Assembly (NCBI RefSeq): GCF_013363975.1
Contig: NZ_JABWGN010000019.1
Span: forward strand, 62,001 to 126,000
Origin: Nonomuraea montanisoli
Lineage (GTDB): Bacteria > Actinomycetota > Actinomycetes > Streptosporangiales > Streptosporangiaceae
Length of the DNA stretch: 64,000 bases
Direction of reading: 5' to 3'
Position 1 is the first letter of the stretch, and each line of letters begins with the position of its first letter. A program made the position numbers and the translations under genes. A model generated the notes under the pieces. That model had not been told where the DNA came from. It did not search any database and saw only the letters and a program-made list of their open reading frames with translations. Positions 32,818 through 40,045 of the stretch are shown here, one piece after another.

Positions 32818-33234
32818 TCAGGACGGCCACAGCATGTTGGTCAGCTCGGCGTCGAGGTCCATGAAGTCGGTCTCGCGCCCCGCGGGCACCTTCTCGTACG
32901 TGCGGTGCAGGAACTCGGTGAGCGGCGTCAGCGGCACCTCGAACAGCGCCTGGCCGAAGGGGGAGGTCAGGCTGATGTGCAGCGTGCGCTCGCCGTCGGA
33001 GCGGGCCGGCCACACCTGCACGTCCCCGTCGCCGACCCGGCGCACGATGCCGACGGTCAGCAGCTCCCTGGCGAAGATCCACTCGACCGGTTCGTCGTTC
33101 CCCACGTGGAAGGCCATGCGGATCGCGTAAGGGTCGTCGGCGGTGTAGCTGAGGCCGGCGAGCAGGGGGACGGTCGTTCGGTCGGGGACCACAAGCCGAA
33201 GGCCAAGCTCGGCGGAGACGGTGGTGCTGTTCAT
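32818..33234 (-). CDS. ssgB: SsgA-family sporulation/cell-division regulator, SsgB-like
   Basis: A 138-residue SsgA-like protein found only in morphologically complex actinomycetes. Family blocks: STTVSAELGLRLVVPDRTTV, YTADDPYAIRMAFHVG, VEWIFARELLTVGIVRRVGD, GDVQVWPARSDG, LTSPFGQALFEV and DLDAELTNMLWP. SsgB recruits FtsZ to sporulation septa in Streptomyces. Length and the N-terminus fit SsgB best, but orthology is inferred from memory of the family. It stands alone, with a 440-bp upstream gap that must hold its promoter. Confidence 0.88.
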   Translation of the reverse strand: MNSTTVSAELGLRLVVPDRTTVPLLAGLSYTADDPYAIRMAFHVGNDEPVEWIFARELLTVGIVRRVGDGDVQVWPARSDGERTLHISLTSPFGQALFEVPLTPLTEFLHRTYEKVPAGRETDFMDLDAELTNMLWPS

Positions 33235-33676
33235 CGTCAGCCAAACCTTTTTGTCGTAGGTCCCCTCTTCGGGGCTTTCACTGCTCTGACGGACTTCGTC
33301 CTGAGCTATGACGCGGAACGAAGAAACCTGTAGGAAAGATTCCGCTCCCAGGGCCTTCTGTAACGCACCTCACAGCTGGACATTCGGGCATCTATCTGGC
33401 CAAACGTCATCAGTCGGCTGGTATTTGCGAGGGCTTTGCGCGCTCCCCAGCCGGATCCGGTGAAACCCTTCATGAACGTTTCCGGAGAAAAGATCACGAT
33501 CGGCTCCTACCGGAACACGTCGATGGTATGCCACCGACCCGCTCCGGCGACGGGCAACCACCCCCTTTCCCTCGAATCCCCGCCCCTGACCGCCTCCCGG
33601 CGCGCCGCCGCTTCGCCAGGAGGTCCCGGAGTGCGGTATGGTTTTCCCGTCGGCAGCCGCAAGGGGCCGCACAGCA
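33235..33676. other. 442-bp intergenic region upstream of ssgB and tRNA-Val, lower GC
   Basis: This stretch is less GC-rich than its surroundings (for example 33240-33300 and 33400-33500). No protein of known family is encoded; a 63-residue leftward frame at 33306-33497 has no recognisable motifs. It holds the ssgB promoter region at its left end. A TATGGT box at 33637-33642 could be the -10 of the tRNA-Val gene. Confidence 0.45.
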
Positions 33677-33751
33677 GGGCGATTAGCTCAGGGGGAGAGC
33701 GCTTCGTTCACACCGAAGAGGTCACTGGTTCGATCCCAGTATCGCCCACCA
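33677..33751 (+). tRNA. tRNA-Val (CAC)
   Basis: Acceptor GGGCGAT with ATCGCCC, D arm AGCTCAGGGGGAGAGC, anticodon loop TTCACAC (CAC), T arm GGTTCGATCC, discriminator A and an encoded CCA at 33749-33751. Its body is very like the GAC tRNA-Val at 22754-22828. Confidence 0.96.
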
Positions 33752-33759
33752 GCAGGTGA

Positions 33760-33796
33760 GAGGCCCTTCCCGGGGAGACCCGGGAAGGGCCTCTTT
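33760..33796 (+). terminator. tRNA-Val terminator
   Basis: A 15-bp perfect stem (GAGGCCCTTCCCGGG with its complement), GAGA tetraloop and a TTT tail, 9 nt after the tRNA: a clear intrinsic terminator. Confidence 0.92.
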
Positions 33797-33989
33797 CGTG
33801 ATCGTGCGTCATACGTGCGTCAAGATCGCTAGCGAGCGTCGCCCGACGCGCGCCGCCGCCACGACTGACGACCTTCTCATGGGCGTCCGGAGCCAGATGC
33901 GCGCGGCCTCGGCGCTCCAGCCGCCGGCGCGGGCGACTCCGGCGTTCGGCGCGAGTGTCCACCCGCTGGCATGGGCGCTCCACGCGTTC

Positions 33990-34410
33990 GGCGACACCCT
34001 TCCGGTGGAGACCTACACGACCACGCCGACCACCCAGATCGCCGGCGGGAACGCGCCGGACCTGGCGTGGATCTTCGAGAACTCGTCGCAGAAGGAAGGC
34101 ACGCTCTTCGCCTATCCCTTCTGCACCTCGCCGTTCGGGGTCTTCGGGAACGCCGACCTGCTCAAACAGGCCGGGCAGAGCGTGTGCCTCCGTCTGGGGC
34201 GGCTGGGGGGCCGAGGCATGGAGCGAGGACGGCAGGACCTGCGGCTTCAGCAAGCCCGAGATGATCGAGGCGATGGGCTTCCTGCACAAGGCGATCTTCA
34301 CCGACAAGGCGATGCCCGCCCCCGGCACCACGGCCGACTTCTTCGCCGGTGAGGCCGCGATGACGATCACCCAGATCTCCCGTGCCTCGCTGCTCAAGGA
34401 CGGCGCCCCG
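33990..34410 (+). pseudogene. Remnant of a sugar ABC transporter substrate-binding protein
   Basis: Two frames carry pieces of one family-1 solute-binding protein. The first has TTQIAGGNAPDLAWIFENSS and TLFAYPFCTSPFGVFGNADL up to about 34175. The second, a different frame from about 34188, has VWGGWGAEAWSEDGRTCGFS, KPEMIEAMGFLHKAIFTDKA and FFAGEAAMTITQISRASLL. The stretch between them, some 30 residues in intact homologues, is gone and the frame is shifted. No signal peptide or start remains. At its right edge it runs straight into a permease fragment. Confidence 0.8.
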
Positions 34411-34739
34411 AAGAGGCCGCGGCCGTGGACGGCCTGGGACGGTTCGCCACGTTCCGGCGCATCGCCCTCCCGCTGTCCCGCCCCGCCCTCGGGGCCTTGG
34501 CCATCTTCACCTTCCTGCACAGCTGGAACCTCTGCCTGGAGCCGATCGTGTTCCTCTCCAGCCCGGAGAAGTTCACGCTGCCCCAGGCGCTGACGCAGTT
34601 CGTCGACGCCTACGGCGGCCCCATGTGGAACGTGCAGCTCGCGGCGGCCTCCATGACGGCGCTGCCGGTGCTGGTGGTCTTCGTCGTGGCCCAGAAGCAG
34701 TTCGTCGAGGGCCTGGCCCACACCGGCCTGAAGGGGTGA
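34410..34739 (+). pseudogene. C-terminal fragment of a MalG-type ABC permease
   Basis: The frame enters within the EAA loop (EEAAAVDGLGRFATF, then RIALPLSRPALGALAIF) and continues through FTFLHSWNLCLEPIVFLSSP, KFTLPQALTQFVDAYG to a natural stop. The EAA loop normally docks the ATPase; here the N-terminal 60 percent is missing. The junction with the binding-protein remnant near 34405-34412 implies one deletion that removed the end of the binding-protein gene, a whole first permease gene and the start of the second. Confidence 0.82.
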
Positions 34740-34945
34740 CGGCCCGGCTCGGAGGCCGCCTCGTCGGTCTTGGAAGGCTCCGGAAGACGTCATCGCGCCG
34801 CGGCATCCGGTGGCACAGAATGGAGCGAGCCGTCCCATCCCGCACCCCTGGCATGGGCCGCGGCCGAACCCACACCCCGAAGATGGGACCATCGTTCCGG
34901 GTTCCTCCCTAGATGTGCGATAACTCCCCGTACAGGATGGATTCG

Positions 34946-36115
34946 ATGTCAGACTCAGAGTTCCCCCTCGTTCAATTCATGAGGGAGGGTTTCGACCCGG
35001 TAGCGGAGCTCGCCCGCATCCGTGCCGATCATCCCGTCTATCCCATGGAGATCCCGGGCGGGCAGACCGTGTACCTGGTCACCCGCTACCACGACGTGCG
35101 ATCCGTGCTGGGGGACCACGAACGCTTCAGCAACGACTTCGGCAACGTGATCGGGCTCGGCTCCAACCAGGAGGACCCGGGCGGCCTCGGCTTCCGCGAC
35201 CCGCCCGAGCACACCCGGCTGCGCCGCTACCTCACCCCGGAGTTCACCGTGCGCCGCCTGCGCCGGATGGAGCCCCGCATCGAGGCCCTGGTCGAGGAGT
35301 ACCTCGACAAGATGGAGGCCGCCGGGCCGCCCGCCGACCTGGTCGAGTCGTTCGCGCTGCCGATCCCGTCGCTGGTGGTGTGCGAGCTGCTCGGCGTGCC
35401 GTACGAGGAGCGGGCCGACTTCCTGCGGATCAGCACCAACCGCTTCGACCTCACCGCCGGGCCCGAGGCGTCCCTGCAGGCCGTCAACGACGCGATGACG
35501 TACCTCACGGACCTCGTCGCGCGCGAGCGGCTCGCCCCCGGCGAGGGCCTGCTGGGCCAGCTCCTGCGCGACCACGGCGACGAGCTCGACGACCGCACGC
35601 TCGCCAGCATGGCCGACGGCCTGCTGACCGGCGGCCACGACACGAGCACCAGCATGCTCTCGCTCGGCACCCTGTGGCTGCTGCAGAACCCCGAGCAGGC
35701 GGCCAAGGTGCGCGAGGTGGACGGCCACGTCAACGAGGTGGTCGAGGAGCTGCTGCGCTACATGACGGTCGTGCAGGTCGCCTTCCCCCGCTTCGCCCGC
35801 GAGGACCTGGAGCTGTACGGCCACACCGTCAAGAAGGGCGAGATGGTGCTGTGCTCGCTGAGCGCCGCCAACCGCGACCCGAACCTCGGCGACGACATGG
35901 ACCAGGTCAAGCCCCACCGCGACACGGCGGGCTCGCACCTGGCCTTCGGCCACGGCATCCACCGCTGCATCGGCGCGCCGCTGGCCCAGATGGAGATGCG
36001 CATCGCGTTCCCGGCGCTGCTGCGCCGCTTCCCCGGCCTGCGCGTGGCCGGAGAGGTGCCGTTCCGGGCGCTGTCCATCGTCCACGGCGTGGAGAAGCTA
36101 CCCGTCGCCTGGTAA
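34946..36115 (+). CDS. Cytochrome P450
   Basis: A 389-residue soluble bacterial P450. I-helix oxygen-activation motif GGHDTSTS, K-helix ExxR in EELLRY, and the heme loop FGHGIHRCIGAPLA with the Cys ligand are all present. The start at ATG 34946 follows AGGATGG; ATGs at 34913 and 34937 are in frame but lack a Shine-Dalgarno. No ferredoxin gene is adjacent, and neighbours give no hint of substrate. It lies just after the decayed transporter region. Confidence 0.93.
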   Translation: MSDSEFPLVQFMREGFDPVAELARIRADHPVYPMEIPGGQTVYLVTRYHDVRSVLGDHERFSNDFGNVIGLGSNQEDPGGLGFRDPPEHTRLRRYLTPEFTVRRLRRMEPRIEALVEEYLDKMEAAGPPADLVESFALPIPSLVVCELLGVPYEERADFLRISTNRFDLTAGPEASLQAVNDAMTYLTDLVARERLAPGEGLLGQLLRDHGDELDDRTLASMADGLLTGGHDTSTSMLSLGTLWLLQNPEQAAKVREVDGHVNEVVEELLRYMTVVQVAFPRFAREDLELYGHTVKKGEMVLCSLSAANRDPNLGDDMDQVKPHRDTAGSHLAFGHGIHRCIGAPLAQMEMRIAFPALLRRFPGLRVAGEVPFRALSIVHGVEKLPVAW

Positions 36116-36124
36116 TGGGGTTAC

Positions 36125-36140
36125 GTTCACAAGTGTGAAC
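36125..36140. promoter_or_regulatory. 16-nt inverted repeat overlapping the HAD gene start codon
   Basis: GTTCACA-AG-TGTGAAC is a perfect inverted repeat; the GTG start of the following gene is part of its right arm. Only 9 nt separate it from the P450 stop. It could be an operator or a translation-blocking stem. Confidence 0.6.
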
Positions 36141-36899
36141 GAGCCCGCGATCGACCTGACCACGGTGAGCGTCGTCGTGTTCGACACCGACGGCGTGGTC
36201 ACCGACACCGCGCGGGGCCACGCGGCCGCCTGGAAGCACGTCTTCGACGCCTTCCTGCGCGGCCGCTCGGCCCCCTTCGACATCAGGGACGACTACCTGC
36301 GCCACGTCGACGGCCGGCCGCGCCTGGACGGGATCCGCACGTTCCTCGCCTCGCGCGGCCTGGAGCTGCCGGAGGGATCGCCCGACGACGAGCCGGGCGC
36401 GCCGACCGTCCACGGGCTCGGCCGGGCCAAGGACCGGCTGTTCGTCGACCAGGTGGACAAGTACGGCGTCGCCGCGTTCCCGTCCACCGTGGCGCTGCTG
36501 CACGAGCTGCGTCACCGGGGAGCGCGCACCGCGGCCGTCTCGGCCAGCATGCACGGCCGCAAGCTGATCACCTCGGCCGCCGTCACCCCCCTGTTCGACG
36601 CGCTCGTCGACGGCGACGACGCGGCCCTGCTGAACCTGCCCGGCCTGCCCGACCCGGCGCTGTTCCTGGAGGCGGCCCGCCGGCTGGCCGCGCCCCCGCC
36701 GCGCACGGCCGTGGTGGGGGCGGCGCTGCCGGGCGTCGAGGCGGCCCGCAAGGCCGGCTTCGGGCTCGTCGTCGCGGTCGGCCGCCCCGAGCGCGGGGAG
36801 GAGCGCGGCGAGGAGCTGCGCGAGCACGGCGCGGACGTGGTCGTGGCCGACCTCGGCGAGCTCACCGTACGCGGGAGGGTCCTACCCTGGGGCACGTGA
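36135..36899 (+). CDS. HAD-superfamily hydrolase, beta-phosphoglucomutase-like
   Basis: A 254-residue HAD phosphatase/mutase. Motif I VVFDTDGVVTDT has Asp nucleophile near residue 17 (usual form DxDG). The helical cap holds FDIRDDYLRHVDGRPRLDGI, as in beta-phosphoglucomutases. Motif II is TAAVSAS, and TAVVGAALPGVEAARKAGFG stands in for motif IV, where the usual DxxxG acidic residue is less clear (VVGAALPG). That change could reduce magnesium binding. The GTG start lies in a 16-nt inverted repeat. The stop overlaps the DUF4031 gene (GTGA). Confidence 0.82.
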   Translation: MNEPAIDLTTVSVVVFDTDGVVTDTARGHAAAWKHVFDAFLRGRSAPFDIRDDYLRHVDGRPRLDGIRTFLASRGLELPEGSPDDEPGAPTVHGLGRAKDRLFVDQVDKYGVAAFPSTVALLHELRHRGARTAAVSASMHGRKLITSAAVTPLFDALVDGDDAALLNLPGLPDPALFLEAARRLAAPPPRTAVVGAALPGVEAARKAGFGLVVAVGRPERGEERGEELREHGADVVVADLGELTVRGRVLPWGT

Positions 36900-37201
36900 C
36901 CGTGCTCATCGACCCCCCGAACTGGCCGGGCCCACGCGGCCTGCTCTGGTCCCACCTGGTCAGCGACCACTCCCTGGAGGAGCTGCACGCCTTCGCCGCA
37001 CTGCTGGGGGTGCCGGCGCGGGCGTTCGACCGTGACCACTACGACGTCCCGGAGACCGTCCACGCGCGGGCCGTGGAGCTGGGGGCCGAGGCGGTCGGCT
37101 CGCGGGAGCTGCTGCGCCGCCTCGTGGCCGCCGGCCTGCGCCGCCGCAAGCGCCGCGTCCCGGGCGGGGACGCCGAGGAACGGCCGCGCGAGCCGGCCTG
37201 A
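36896..37201 (+). CDS. DUF4031 protein
   Basis: A 101-residue protein starting TVLIDPPNWPGPRGLLWSHL with HSLEELHAFAALLGVP and FDRDHYDVPE, the DUF4031 pattern. It is short, cytoplasmic and ends in a basic then acidic tail. It overlaps the HAD gene by 4 nt, and a TACCCT box at 36883-36888 lies 7 nt before the GTG, which would allow independent leaderless expression. Function unknown. Confidence 0.82.
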   Translation: MTVLIDPPNWPGPRGLLWSHLVSDHSLEELHAFAALLGVPARAFDRDHYDVPETVHARAVELGAEAVGSRELLRRLVAAGLRRRKRRVPGGDAEERPREPA

Positions 37202-37251
37202 CCGCACACCTCACGGACGGCCCTCCCGAGAGCCGCGTTCGGACGCCCGCC

Positions 37252-37917
37252 TCATGGGCGGCCGGCGCCGAGGGCCGCCAGCTCGGCGCGCATGTTCGCG
37301 CGGGCCCGCTCCTCCCACAGCTCGTACGCCGCCCGGGTCCGGTACAGCCGCGGCGCCGCCAGCAGCCGCTCCAGCACGGCCGCCCGGCCCGCGCGGAACG
37401 GCTCGTCGGGCACGTGCGCGTACTCCTGCCGGATCCGGGCCGCGTAGGCGTCGTACGCCTCCCGGCTCGGCGACCCCAGCACGGCCAGGTCGGCGTCGGA
37501 CAGCACCTCCCCGTTCGCGTCGCCCGGCGCGACCCGGTCGTGGGCGGCCGTCAGCCGCACCAGCCGGGCCACCTCGGCGACCCGCGCGGGCGGCACCCCG
37601 CACCGGGGGAGGCGGGCCTGGGCGAGCTGGGCGCTGCGCTCCTCGTCCCACCCGGGCCGCCCGTCGTAGACGGCGTCGTGGAACCACGCGGCCAGGCGTA
37701 CGGCGGCGGGGTCGGCCGCGGCCTCCGCCAGCCGGTCGGCGGCGGCGAGCACGGCGGCCAGGTGGTCGAGCGTGTGGTAGCGGCGGTGCGGCTCGCTCCA
37801 GCGCGCCACCAGCTCCGCCCCGGTCGCCAGCGCCGCGGAAGAGTCCCCCGCCAGGTCCGTCCAGGCGCCCGGCGACGCGGGCGCGCCTCCCGCCAGGTCC
37901 GTCCAGCCGATCTCCAT
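37252..37917 (-). CDS. HD-domain-like predicted metal-dependent hydrolase (COG4339-like)
   Basis: A 221-residue protein with HD-type metal ligands: YHTLDHLAAVLAAADRLAE, then AAWFHDAVYDG and TAAHDRV. The tail FRAGRAAVLERLLAAPRLYR matches the same family. The N-terminus contains a duplication, WTDLAG at residues 5-10 and again at 19-24, matching an 18-bp DNA repeat. ATG 37917 follows GTGAGG; GTG 37926 is in frame. It is convergent with the DUF4031 gene. Confidence 0.78.
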   Translation of the reverse strand: MEIGWTDLAGGAPASPGAWTDLAGDSSAALATGAELVARWSEPHRRYHTLDHLAAVLAAADRLAEAAADPAAVRLAAWFHDAVYDGRPGWDEERSAQLAQARLPRCGVPPARVAEVARLVRLTAAHDRVAPGDANGEVLSDADLAVLGSPSREAYDAYAARIRQEYAHVPDEPFRAGRAAVLERLLAAPRLYRTRAAYELWEERARANMRAELAALGAGRP

Positions 37918-37938
37918 GCGCCTCACCCTAGACCGCGA

Positions 37939-38637
37939 TCAGCGGGCCAGCTCGGGGGAGGAGGCGTCGGGCACGCGGGTGCGGCCGAGGTCGGCGCGGC
38001 GGCCCGCGGCGGCCCCGTCATGGTAGCCGGTGCCGCTCATCCGCGGCACCGTCACCCGGATCCGCGGGTAGCGCGCCGCCACCGCGCGCTCCACCTCGGC
38101 CCGCCGGTCGGCCAGCACCAGGGCCGTGCTCGCGGACGGGGCGACGTGCTCGGCCTCGGCGCGCCGCTCGGCCTCGCGCAGCAGCCGGTACACCTCGTCG
38201 GCGAAGCCCAGCAGCCACGAGCGCCGGTACGCGCGGGCGGCGGCCGCCTCGACCGGCGGGCGGGTGCGCGCGAGACCGGAGGCCATCTGGAGCAGCAGCG
38301 ACGTCGCGAGCAGGTCGGCCCGCTCCAGGTCGGCGGCGAAGCCGAAGATGTGCACCCGGTGTCCGCCGTCACCGCGCCCGATGAGCAGCGGCCGGCAGCG
38401 CACGGCCTGCGCCACCAGCCCCACGAGGCGGGCCTTCTCCCGCGCCCACGGGGCCGGCAGGGTGACGATCCGGTCGCCGGGGGCCTGGCGCTGCTCGCCC
38501 GGGTCGAGGGCGTCGATGCCGTACTTGGCCATGAGCGCCGAGGCCGCCGCCATGAACGTGGCGCGCTCGTGCTCGTTGTCGGTGCGTTCGGCCTTGGCCA
38601 GCAGCTTCCTGACCCGTTCGAGCGTGCGCTCCCTCAC
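37939..38637 (-). CDS. DUF2786 protein
   Basis: A 232-residue protein with the N-terminal DUF2786 helix pair ERVRKLLAKAERTDNEHERA and FMAAASALMAKYGID, followed by a middle domain (VHIFGFAADLERADLLATSL, SWLLGFADEVYRLLREA) often seen with it, and a basic C-terminal tail. Function is unknown; some such proteins occur in phages. GTG 38637 follows GGAGG. It is directly downstream of the membrane-protein gene at 38654-39892 (16 nt), so the two are likely an operon. Confidence 0.8.
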   Translation of the reverse strand: MRERTLERVRKLLAKAERTDNEHERATFMAAASALMAKYGIDALDPGEQRQAPGDRIVTLPAPWAREKARLVGLVAQAVRCRPLLIGRGDGGHRVHIFGFAADLERADLLATSLLLQMASGLARTRPPVEAAAARAYRRSWLLGFADEVYRLLREAERRAEAEHVAPSASTALVLADRRAEVERAVAARYPRIRVTVPRMSGTGYHDGAAAGRRADLGRTRVPDASSPELAR

Positions 38638-38653
38638 CCGGCCTCCCGCGCCC

Positions 38654-39892
38654 TCAGGACTTGGTCAGCACCCGCCCGTCGGCGCCGAGGACCGGGAAGG
38701 CCCCGGTGTCGACGATGCCGTGCTGCTGGAACAGAGCCTCGATGAGGGCGTGCGCCTCCGGCTCCAGCTTCCACAGGGCACGATACTGGCGCGCGGTGGC
38801 CAGCGAGATGCCGATCTCCTGCGCGATGTCGACCGTGCGCGGCACGATGCCCTTGGTGATCTGCCGGTCCCAGTAGTCGCGGGCGGCCCGCATGAGCGCG
38901 GCCCGCTGGGCGGTGTCGACCACCTGCGGGGTGGTGTCGAGCACGGTGACGTCCTCGTCCTCGTCCTCCACCAGCTCGGCCAGCGCGGCCGGCAGGGCGG
39001 GGCGGGCCGGGACGGGGCGGTGGTCGGCGTGCGGCTCCCACGGCACGCGCGGGTCGGCGTCGATGAGGGCGGTGGTGTTGTACAGGGCCGCGATCTGGGC
39101 GAGCAGCGCCTCCTGGCGGGCCGGGTCGACGGCCAGGCCGGTGTGCTCGACGGCCTGGTCCATGGCCTTGTCGAGCCGGGCCAGCGCGGCGCGCATCTTG
39201 CGGTCGGAGGCGCCGGCCTCGCGCAGCGCCTTGGCCTTCTTGGCGGCCAGCGCGACGCGGGTGAGCCGGCGGTGGGCGTCGACCTCGCTCGCGGTACGGT
39301 CGCTCACCTCGGCCAGGCCGACGCGCACCAGCAGCCGCTCGGGCGTGAGCCGCCAGTTGATGCGGCCGGTGCCGCGGATGCGGTGCCGTTCGATGGCCAT
39401 CCCGCGCTCCCACAGCCAGGCGGCGACGAGCGGAGCGGCGAGCCGGAAGACCGCCTCGGGCAGGCTGCGCGCGTCCATGCTGGACAGCACGGCCGTCAGG
39501 CAGGTCAGCGCCCACACGGCGATGCCGTCGATGCCGGCGGAGAAGTTCTCGCGCATGTTGCGCCGGGCGCGTACGGCCGAGGTGATGATGGCGACCTCGA
39601 TGAACGCGAACAGCAGCAGCCGCAGCGGGCCGTCCAGGCCGAGCACGTCACCGGAGAAGCGCCACATGCCCTGCGCCGACACGCCGGTCGCGATGGACGC
39701 GGCGACGATCGTCAGGATGTCCTCGATCGGGCGCGGCGAGACGTACCGGGCGATCAGGAACGCGCCGGCCCGCCAGGCGAGCCGGAGCAGGAGGAAGGCG
39801 GCGCCCAGGGCGAGCAGGCCCAGGAGGGCGATGACAGCGGTGGCGACCGGCTTATCCGTGACGAAGGCGGCTATTTCCTCGAATGTGGGCAT
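38654..39892 (-). CDS. DUF2637-like membrane protein with C-terminal helix-turn-helix-like segment
   Basis: A 412-residue protein. Four hydrophobic segments lie in residues 15-175 (AVIALLGLLALGAAFLLLRL, ILTIVAASIATGVSAQGMW, LRLLLFAFIEVAIITSAV, IAVWALTCLTAVLSS), resembling DUF2637/SpdB-type proteins of conjugative elements and actinobacterial chromosomes. A long charged cytoplasmic region follows, with a Lys/Arg/Ala helix and an acidic linker (ELVEDEDEDVTV). Near the C-terminus TVDIAQEIGISLATARQYRA looks like a helix-turn-helix. No other transfer genes are nearby. I do not recognise a defined function. Confidence 0.68.
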   Translation of the reverse strand: MPTFEEIAAFVTDKPVATAVIALLGLLALGAAFLLLRLAWRAGAFLIARYVSPRPIEDILTIVAASIATGVSAQGMWRFSGDVLGLDGPLRLLLFAFIEVAIITSAVRARRNMRENFSAGIDGIAVWALTCLTAVLSSMDARSLPEAVFRLAAPLVAAWLWERGMAIERHRIRGTGRINWRLTPERLLVRVGLAEVSDRTASEVDAHRRLTRVALAAKKAKALREAGASDRKMRAALARLDKAMDQAVEHTGLAVDPARQEALLAQIAALYNTTALIDADPRVPWEPHADHRPVPARPALPAALAELVEDEDEDVTVLDTTPQVVDTAQRAALMRAARDYWDRQITKGIVPRTVDIAQEIGISLATARQYRALWKLEPEAHALIEALFQQHGIVDTGAFPVLGADGRVLTKS

Positions 39893-40045
39893 CAGTCACT
39901 GTCCGTGGGGGGCTACATACTCCGGCGGTCCAACGACGAGATCATTGCAGAATGTCGCCATCTTGTACGCCAAACAGCCGCTGCCGCCCCATTTTGCCCG
40001 GCTTTATCGCAGCTCGCCACACCCCCACGGGCATCAAACGGCTTC

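Noticed and set aside
33306..33497. 63-residue leftward frame upstream of tRNA-Val
   Set aside because: No motif, no good ribosome site and no visible homology; kept as part of the intergenic description.
33677..34739. Integrated element using tRNA-Val(CAC) as attachment site
   Set aside because: No integrase gene and no repeat of the tRNA 3' end is seen downstream; the natural terminator still follows the tRNA. The adjacent genes are decayed transporter pieces.
36721..36780. HAD protein read as inactive because motif IV is altered
   Set aside because: Alignment by eye is not firm enough; the acidic residues could come from a neighbouring position, so it is only noted in the gene entry.
38654..39892. 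DUF2637-like gene as evidence for an integrated conjugative plasmid
   Set aside because: No integrase, Rep, FtsK-type transfer or kor genes are in the flanking sequence.
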